The translations under genes and the position numbers were made by a program. Shown here piece after piece: positions 5,255 to 9,561 of a DNA stretch of 9,561 nucleotides (position 1 is the first letter of the stretch; every line of letters starts with the position of its first letter). The DNA is from Rhodospirillaceae bacterium (lineage in GTDB: Bacteria; Pseudomonadota; Alphaproteobacteria; Rhodospirillales; 2-02-FULL-58-16): NCBI GenBank assembly GCA_030623425.1, contig JAUXMA010000037.1, forward strand, positions 1-9,561, written 5' to 3'. The notes beneath the pieces were generated by a model. The model had not been told where the DNA came from, made no database searches, and saw nothing but the letters and a program-made list of their open reading frames with translations.

Positions 5255-7285
5255 GTGAATCGGAAGCAGCGACGCCGGATGGCGAAACGCCGACGCCCGG
5301 GAGCGCCGGCGGCGACGGATCGGCTGTTGGACGAGGCCTTGGAGCATCACCGGGCCGGGCGGCTGGACAAGGCCAAGGCCCTCTACGAGGAGGTCCTGTC
5401 GGCGAAGCCGGACGATGCCGGCGCCTTGCACTTCCTTGGCGTTCTTGCCCACCAGCAGGGGGACCACGAGGAAGCATATCGGCTCATCAGCCGGGCGATC
5501 GCCGCCGATGGCCGCCAACCCGCCTTTCATGACCACCAGGGCGTCGCCCTGCGCTGGATGGGGCGGACAGACGAAGCCGAAGCCGCCCACCGCCGGGCCA
5601 TCGAACTCGATCCCGGTTTCGCCGCCGCCTATGTCAATCTGGGCAACACCTTAGCCGTTCGAGGCAGGCTGGAAGAAGCGGAAACGGCCTTCCGGCGCGG
5701 CCTCGAACTCAATCCCGCCGACGCCGACGCCCATAACAACCTCGGCAACACCTTGCGGGTGCGGGGCAAGCCGACCGAGGCGGCCGACGCCTACCGCGTG
5801 GCCTTGGACCTCAATCCGGATTTCGCCAAGGCCCATTCCAACCTTGGCGCCATTTTGCGCGAGTTCGGCGACTTCCAGCAAGCCGAGACCGCCTGCCGGC
5901 GGGCCATCGAACTCGATCCGGGCTACGCCGACGCCTATAACAACCTGGGCAACGTCTTGATGGCCAGGGAAAGGGTGGAAGAAGGAGTCGAATGTTACCG
6001 CCAAGCCGCCGCCCTTGATCCCAATTCCCCCTTGCTTTTGTCCAATCTGGGTGGCGGTTTGACCACCCTCGGACGGCTGGATGAAGCGCAAACCACGTTC
6101 CGCCGCGCCATCGAAATGAACCCGGATTGCGCCGAGGCGCATAACGGGTTGGGGGTGGTCATGCTCTCTCAGGGCAAGACCGAGGAAGCCCTGGCCAGCT
6201 ATCGAAAGGCCCTCGCCGTCAAGCCGGATTACGTGGACGTCTTCTACAACATGACGAACTTGGGGCGGGTCGAATTCGCCGCCGGCGAATTGCGCCGGAT
6301 CGGGGAACTGCTCGCCGAAAACGGTCTCTCCGGGGAAGCCAAGGCCAAACTTCGCTTCGCGCTCGCCGAGCACCATGCCGGCCGGGGCGAAATCGACACC
6401 GCTTTCGACCTTTACCGGCAGGGCAACGAAGCGCGGCGGAAAGCCCTGGCGGCGGCGGGCCGCCGTTACGATGGCGCCATGCAGCAGGCGATGGTGGGCA
6501 AAAGGAAGGCGTTGTTCGGGCGCGACTTTTTCGCCGATCGCGGGGATTTCGGTTTGCCGTCGGAAGTCCCCGTATTCATTGTCGGCATGCCGCGCTCCGG
6601 GACGACGCTCATCGAGCAGATCGCGGCCAGTCATCCGCTGGTCCATGGGGCGGGGGAACTGAAGGACATAGCGATCGCCGCCGCCAGCTTGTCCAAGGTT
6701 TTGGATACGGAAGCTCCCTATCCGGATTGCTTGGCCGTCATGGACGGCGAGACATCGCGGCGTTTGGCGGAAGATCGCCTGCGTCGCCTCGACGCCCTGG
6801 CTCCCGGCGCCGCCCGCGTCATCGACAAGATGCCGTTCAATTACCTTCACCTCGCCCTGATCGCCCTCCTGCACCCCGCCGCCAGGATCATCCACTGCCG
6901 CCGCGACGCCCGCGACCTGGGCCTTTCATGCTACTTGCAGAATTTCACCGATTCCCATCCCTGGACGACACGGCTGGAAGACATCGGCCACTATTTCAAA
7001 GCCTATGAGAGCCTGATGGACCACTGGCGGCGGGTCCTGCCGTTAAAGGTAATGGACATCGGCTACGAGGACCTCGTCAACGACCAGGAAGGGCAAAGCC
7101 GCCGCCTGATTGATTTTCTCGGGCTGCCGTGGGACGACGCCTGCCTCGAATTCCATAACACGCGGCGGGCCGTGCGGACGGCCTCGAACTGGCAGGTTCG
7201 CCAGCCCATCTACTCGAAATCGGTGGGCCGATGGCGGCTTTACGAGAAATTCCTCGATCCCCTGAAACGGGCTTTGGAAAGTTAA
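5255..7285 (+). CDS. TPR-repeat protein fused to a sulfotransferase domain
   Basis: This is a 676-residue two-part protein. After a very basic N-terminus (MNRKQRRRMAKRRR), about nine tetratricopeptide repeats run from about 22 to 335 in exact 34-residue steps; the helix-turn signature (such as ELDPGFAAAYVNLGN) recurs near 47, 81, 115, 149, 183, 217, 251, 285 and 319. The C-terminal domain (about 437-665) is a PAPS-dependent sulfotransferase: the 5'-phosphosulfate loop is FIVGMPRSGTTL (441-452) and the 3'-phosphate region is IIHCRRDARDLGLSCY (545-560). Such fusions transfer sulfate from PAPS to an acceptor, probably a protein or glycan bound through the TPRs (inference); the substrate is unknown. 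No signal peptide is seen. The start is GTG with GGAGAGG (5242-5248) six bases upstream; an in-frame ATG lies eight codons on. Its stop overlaps the hspQ stop on the other strand. No PAPS-synthesis or glycan genes lie nearby. Confidence 0.9.
   Translation: MNRKQRRRMAKRRRPGAPAATDRLLDEALEHHRAGRLDKAKALYEEVLSAKPDDAGALHFLGVLAHQQGDHEEAYRLISRAIAADGRQPAFHDHQGVALRWMGRTDEAEAAHRRAIELDPGFAAAYVNLGNTLAVRGRLEEAETAFRRGLELNPADADAHNNLGNTLRVRGKPTEAADAYRVALDLNPDFAKAHSNLGAILREFGDFQQAETACRRAIELDPGYADAYNNLGNVLMARERVEEGVECYRQAAALDPNSPLLLSNLGGGLTTLGRLDEAQTTFRRAIEMNPDCAEAHNGLGVVMLSQGKTEEALASYRKALAVKPDYVDVFYNMTNLGRVEFAAGELRRIGELLAENGLSGEAKAKLRFALAEHHAGRGEIDTAFDLYRQGNEARRKALAAAGRRYDGAMQQAMVGKRKALFGRDFFADRGDFGLPSEVPVFIVGMPRSGTTLIEQIAASHPLVHGAGELKDIAIAAASLSKVLDTEAPYPDCLAVMDGETSRRLAEDRLRRLDALAPGAARVIDKMPFNYLHLALIALLHPAARIIHCRRDARDLGLSCYLQNFTDSHPWTTRLEDIGHYFKAYESLMDHWRRVLPLKVMDIGYEDLVNDQEGQSRRLIDFLGLPWDDACLEFHNTRRAVRTASNWQVRQPIYSKSVGRWRLYEKFLDPLKRALES
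5594..5919 (+). repeat. Near-identical DNA units within the TPR array
   Basis: A 20-base identical stretch encoding RAIELDP occurs at 5594-5613 and 5900-5919, followed by further close similarity. The copies are 306 bases apart, exactly three 34-residue TPR units, which suggests fairly recent duplication of a three-repeat block or gene conversion within the array. Confidence 0.6.
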
Positions 7286-7599
7286 TTTTCCTTGCGGCGG
7301 GGGATGTAGCCTTCATCGCCGAAAGCTTTGAAGTAAACGCCGATGTCGGCATGATCGACGGGCCCACCCGCCGTATCCGGTTGCAGGTTGCGTTCGGCCA
7401 CGTAGGTGCGGTGCCCGAAGCCGTCGACCAGGACGTGATACCAGGGCCGGTCCTTGGGCGGGCGCGACTTGGCGACGGACCGGTACCAGTCCTCGCTGCC
7501 CTCGAAAGAGGGATCGACGTCGACGATGACGCCGCGATAGTCGAAGAGTTTGTGATGAATCAACTGCCCGACGGCGAATTTGGCGGTTGCTGCGCTCAT
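7282..7599 (-). CDS. hspQ: Heat shock protein HspQ (YccV-like, hemimethylated DNA-binding family)
   Basis: This is a 105-residue cytosolic protein. It has the family pattern: FAVGQLIHHKLFDYRGVIVD (8-27), DWYRSVAKSRPPKDRPWYHV (37-56), and YVAERNLQPD (66-75) followed by a His-containing tail (VDHADIGVYF). In enterobacteria HspQ is a heat-induced protein that binds hemimethylated DNA and increases Lon protease activity on certain substrates; the role here is inferred from homology. The frame is open upstream to 7833, but family similarity begins at MSAATAKFAVGQ, so the start is set at 7599. The ribosome site is weak. The stop shares TTAA with the stop of the convergent TPR-sulfotransferase gene. 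A sigma32-like promoter lies about 75 bases upstream (7674-7700), in keeping with heat-shock control. Confidence 0.9.
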   Translation of the reverse strand: MSAATAKFAVGQLIHHKLFDYRGVIVDVDPSFEGSEDWYRSVAKSRPPKDRPWYHVLVDGFGHRTYVAERNLQPDTAGGPVDHADIGVYFKAFGDEGYIPRRKEN

Positions 7600-7914
7600 G
7601 GCTCGGCTGCTTTTTCGAAAAAGGAAAACCTGGTTACTGGTTAGTATATATGGCTCTTCGGCGCGGCAAGCGGAATCGGGGTGGATCGCGCCCGAACAAG
7701 CGATCCTGGCTATACAAAAGCTGGGCAAGGCAAGCTCTTGCACTTGGCATGTCGGCTTGTCGTTCGAAAGCGGTGGCCGGGCTGGCCGGAAACTCATTTC
7801 AACGTTCCCCGAGGCGCGATCTTCGGCTACCATTGGGTCCAGTTTGAGAAGTCATCTGGGGAATGCCGGATTGCCCACGGCCCGCAACAGCCCCAAATTT
7901 CCTAGGAACGCGAA
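7600..7914. other. Divergent 315-base intergenic region
   Basis: No gene is supported here; the open frames that cross it have poor composition and look like chance readings. It holds the upstream region of hspQ (minus), including the sigma32-like promoter at 7674-7700, and a 7-bp tandem repeat ctggtta at 7630-7643 in the presumed hspQ leader. It also holds the upstream region of the 85-residue gene (plus). A hairpin-like GCAAG...CTTGC lies around 7725-7741. No tRNA or small RNA could be recognised. Confidence 0.5.
7674..7700 (-). promoter_or_regulatory. Sigma32-like (heat shock) promoter for hspQ
   Basis: Read on the minus strand, CTTGTTC (7694-7700) is followed after 12 bases by CCCCGATT (7674-7681). 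This resembles the heat-shock sigma32 consensus CTTGAAA / CCCCATNT with acceptable spacing. It would place transcription start near 7667, giving an hspQ leader of about 70 bases. The match is by eye and the -10 has one inserted base relative to consensus. Confidence 0.35.
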
Positions 7915-8172
7915 ATGGCGGCGAAGAAAGACATCAAGAAAGTTGACAAGCTTTTCCAGGAATTCCTGGCCAAGGCGACGCCGTATCTGTCCGGCAAGTA
8001 CGGCAAGGAGGTGCGCAAGCATCTGAACGGTCAGTTCAAGCACGTCTCGGACGGCAAGGCCAAGAAACTCCTCAAGCGTGCGGAGAAGGAATTCGGGGTC
8101 AGCCTGGCCGACCAGTTCAAGGCCATCGATCGGGCCGAGCGAAGCGGCTGGGGCAAGCGGATTAGCAGGTAG
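7915..8172 (+). CDS. Lys-rich 85-residue protein of unknown function
   Basis: I do not recognise this protein. It is small, soluble and strongly basic (about 20 lysines plus several arginines), with no signal peptide, Cys or membrane segment. The composition and heptad-like spacing of hydrophobic residues (DIKKVDKLFQEFLAKATPYL, then KAKKLLKRAEKEFGVSLADQ) suggest a compact all-helical fold, and the positive charge is compatible with nucleic-acid binding (inference). The start is supported by AGGAA (7904-7908) six bases before the ATG, and codon use is like the neighbours. It is divergent from hspQ and is followed after four bases by a GC-rich hairpin, then the thiamine-diphosphate enzyme 190 bases later. 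Confidence 0.72.
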   Translation: MAAKKDIKKVDKLFQEFLAKATPYLSGKYGKEVRKHLNGQFKHVSDGKAKKLLKRAEKEFGVSLADQFKAIDRAERSGWGKRISR

Positions 8173-8175
8173 GAC

Positions 8176-8197
8176 CGGGCCGTGTCCACGGGGCCCG
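8176..8197 (+). terminator. GC-rich hairpin after the Lys-rich gene (possible terminator)
   Basis: CGGGCC (8176-8181) pairs with GGCCCG (8192-8197), with a further GTG/CAC pairing inside the loop, four bases after the stop codon of the 85-residue gene. There is no T-run, so intrinsic termination is uncertain. The rest of the gap to 8362 shows no gene. Confidence 0.35.
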
Positions 8198-8362
8198 AGC
8201 CTTGCATTGCCACATTCCTTGTCATCGGCCATGCGCGGGGGAAGTCCACGGAAAAAATGTCGCAATGCGGGATCGGGCCATTCCTGGTTTTGTCCGGCGC
8301 TCGCCCACTCTCGGCCATCGGTGGTTTCATGGAAAGGACTTTTGTGGCAGTTTCGTGGGGTG

Positions 8363-9561
8363 ATGACGGACCGCTCCCCTTTCCGCAGCGGCGGCGGGCT
8401 GGTCGCCGACGCTCTTCGCCGGCATGGCGTCGATGTGGCCTACTGCGTGCCCGGCGAGAGCTATTTGGAGATTTTGGACGCTCTCCATGACGTCGGGGAC
8501 GAGATCTCGCTGATCACTTGCCGTCACGAGAACGGCGCCGCCTTCATGGCCGAGGCGCACGGAAAACTCACCGGCAAACCCGGCGTTTGTTTGGTGACCC
8601 GCGGGCCGGGAGCGTGCAATGCCAGCATCGGCGTTCATACCGCCTTTCAGGATTCGACGCCAATGCTGTTGCTGGTTGGCCAGGTGGCGCGCCGTCATTT
8701 GGGGCGCGAGGCTTTCCAGGAAGTGGACTTCCGGCGAATGTTCTCGCCGCTCGCCAAATGGGTTGCCCAGGTGGACCGTCCCCAACAGGTGGCTGAATTC
8801 ATGGAGCGTGCTTTCTCGATCGCCGTTTCCGGCCGCCCCGGTCCGGTCGTCCTGGTGCTGCCCGAGGATATGCAGCGCCAGACTTGCGAGATCGCCGCCG
8901 CCGCCGCCCGTGTCGACAATCCCCGCCCCGGTCCCGATGTCATGGAGCGGTTGCGCGACATCCTGGGCGCCGCCAAAAGGCCGGTCATGCTGGTCGGCGG
9001 CGGCGGCTGGACGGAGCGGGCGAAAGGGCTGATCCTGGCTTTCGCCGAGGCCAACGGTCTTGCCGTCTGCTGTTCCTTCCGCCGCCACGACATTTTCGAC
9101 AACAGCCATCCCAACTTCATAGGCGATTTGGGCATCGGTCCCGACCCGGCGTTGGTGCGAAGAGTCAAGGAGGCGGACGTCTTGTTGGTGGTCGGAGCGC
9201 GTCTGGGCGAAATCACCACCCAGGGCTACACCCTGATCGCGGCGCCGGGGCCGAATGAGCAGCAAGCCCTGATCCATGTCCACGCCGCCGCCACCGAGCC
9301 AGGCCGGGTGTTCAAGCCCGATCTCGCCGTCCATTCCGGCCCTGCCGAATTTGCCGAGGCGGCCGCCGCCATGGCCTCCGTGGACAGTTCCGCCTGGCGT
9401 CAGTGGAGGCGGGACGCCCGCCGCGATTACCAGGCCGCCCGGAAACCGGCGCCCCACGGCGGGGCTCTCGATTTGGCGGCGGTCATGGCTGAAATGGAGC
9501 GCCGGCTTCCCGATGATGCCATCGTCACCGTCGATGCCGGAAATTTTAGCGGCTGGCCGCA
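8363..9561 (+). CDS. Thiamine-diphosphate-dependent enzyme, acetolactate synthase-like (3' part outside window)
   Basis: The frame stays open to the window end, giving 399 residues of a family usually about 550-600 long. The N-terminal pyrimidine-binding domain (about 8-175) has the YCVPGESYLEILDAL segment (27-41), the catalytic Glu56 in CRHENGAAFMAEAHGK, and VTRGPGACNASIGVHTAFQD (78-97). The central domain (about 190-345) has PVMLVGGGGW and DVLLVVGARLGE. The C-terminal domain just begins (IVTVDAGNFSGW); the Mg/cofactor GDG...N motif lies beyond the window. The superfamily includes acetolactate synthase, sulfoacetaldehyde acetyltransferase and related carboligases or decarboxylases. No small ilvN-like subunit is seen before it, so I would not call it ilvB. 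ATG 8363 fits the family N-terminus (MT...GG.L..AL), but its ribosome site is poor; GTG 8360 or TTG 8342 (after GGAAAGGA) are alternatives. Confidence 0.85.
   Translation, partial: MTDRSPFRSGGGLVADALRRHGVDVAYCVPGESYLEILDALHDVGDEISLITCRHENGAAFMAEAHGKLTGKPGVCLVTRGPGACNASIGVHTAFQDSTPMLLLVGQVARRHLGREAFQEVDFRRMFSPLAKWVAQVDRPQQVAEFMERAFSIAVSGRPGPVVLVLPEDMQRQTCEIAAAAARVDNPRPGPDVMERLRDILGAAKRPVMLVGGGGWTERAKGLILAFAEANGLAVCCSFRRHDIFDNSHPNFIGDLGIGPDPALVRRVKEADVLLVVGARLGEITTQGYTLIAAPGPNEQQALIHVHAAATEPGRVFKPDLAVHSGPAEFAEAAAAMASVDSSAWRQWRRDARRDYQAARKPAPHGGALDLAAVMAEMERRLPDDAIVTVDAGNFSGWP

Noticed and set aside
5651..6895. Minus-strand open frame (414 codons) inside the TPR-sulfotransferase gene
   Set aside because: It is an antisense shadow; its periodic composition only mirrors the TPR repeats on the plus strand.
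7750..7770. Possible sigma54 promoter (TTGGCATG...CTTGT) on the plus strand
   Set aside because: The -12 GC does not fall at the required spacing from the -24 GG.
7700..7800. tRNA-like segment around gttcgaaag
   Set aside because: No acceptor stem, D-arm or anticodon arm can be built around it.
7600..7833. N-terminal extension of hspQ by 78 codons
   Set aside because: HspQ similarity starts at the ATG at 7599; the extension has no family similarity and covers the likely promoter.
8327..9457. Minus-strand open frame (376 codons) opposite the thiamine-diphosphate enzyme
   Set aside because: The plus strand in this region shows a continuous enzyme frame with catalytic motifs; the antisense frame has none.
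1..9561. CRISPR array, insertion sequence or phage genes
   Set aside because: No regularly spaced repeats, transposase, integrase or terminal inverted repeats were seen on either strand.

Overview
The window is GC-rich, densely coded DNA, most likely from an alphaproteobacterium. The HspQ homologue, the TPR-sulfotransferase fusion and the general gene style fit Rhodospirillales-like bacteria, but no taxonomic marker is present, so this is inference.

Layout. Positions 1-3195 (minus strand) hold a respiratory cluster, transcribed as: CuA-type subunit II (2395-3195), a B-family heme-copper oxidase-like subunit I (700-2370), a 67-residue two-helix membrane protein (459-662) and a secreted monoheme cytochrome c (1-343, cut by the window edge). 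A 327-base gap rich in inverted repeats (3196-3522) separates it from a periplasmic tandem-rhodanese sulfurtransferase (3523-4434) and pyrE (4482-5171), both also on minus. A short divergent intergenic region with a perfect 8-bp inverted repeat leads to a plus-strand TPR-sulfotransferase fusion (5255-7285). Its stop codon overlaps that of the convergent hspQ (7282-7599, minus). After a 315-base gap with a sigma32-like promoter for hspQ come a Lys-rich 85-residue protein of unknown function (7915-8172, plus) and a thiamine-diphosphate-dependent enzyme of the acetolactate synthase superfamily (8363 to the window end, plus).

How the genes work together. The four-gene respiratory cluster looks like a membrane electron-transfer complex. 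The cytochrome c and the complete CuA site would deliver electrons, and both low-spin heme ligands of subunit I are kept. The striking point is its active site. Aligned by motif with ba3-type oxidase, the proximal His of the high-spin heme is Tyr383 and one of the three CuB His ligands is Tyr281, whereas the first CuB His, the cross-link Tyr and the third CuB His are kept. This suggests a non-canonical heme-copper oxidase homologue whose chemistry is changed or lost. It is the best candidate here for an undescribed system. The other genes are individually recognisable housekeeping or accessory functions with no obvious shared pathway.
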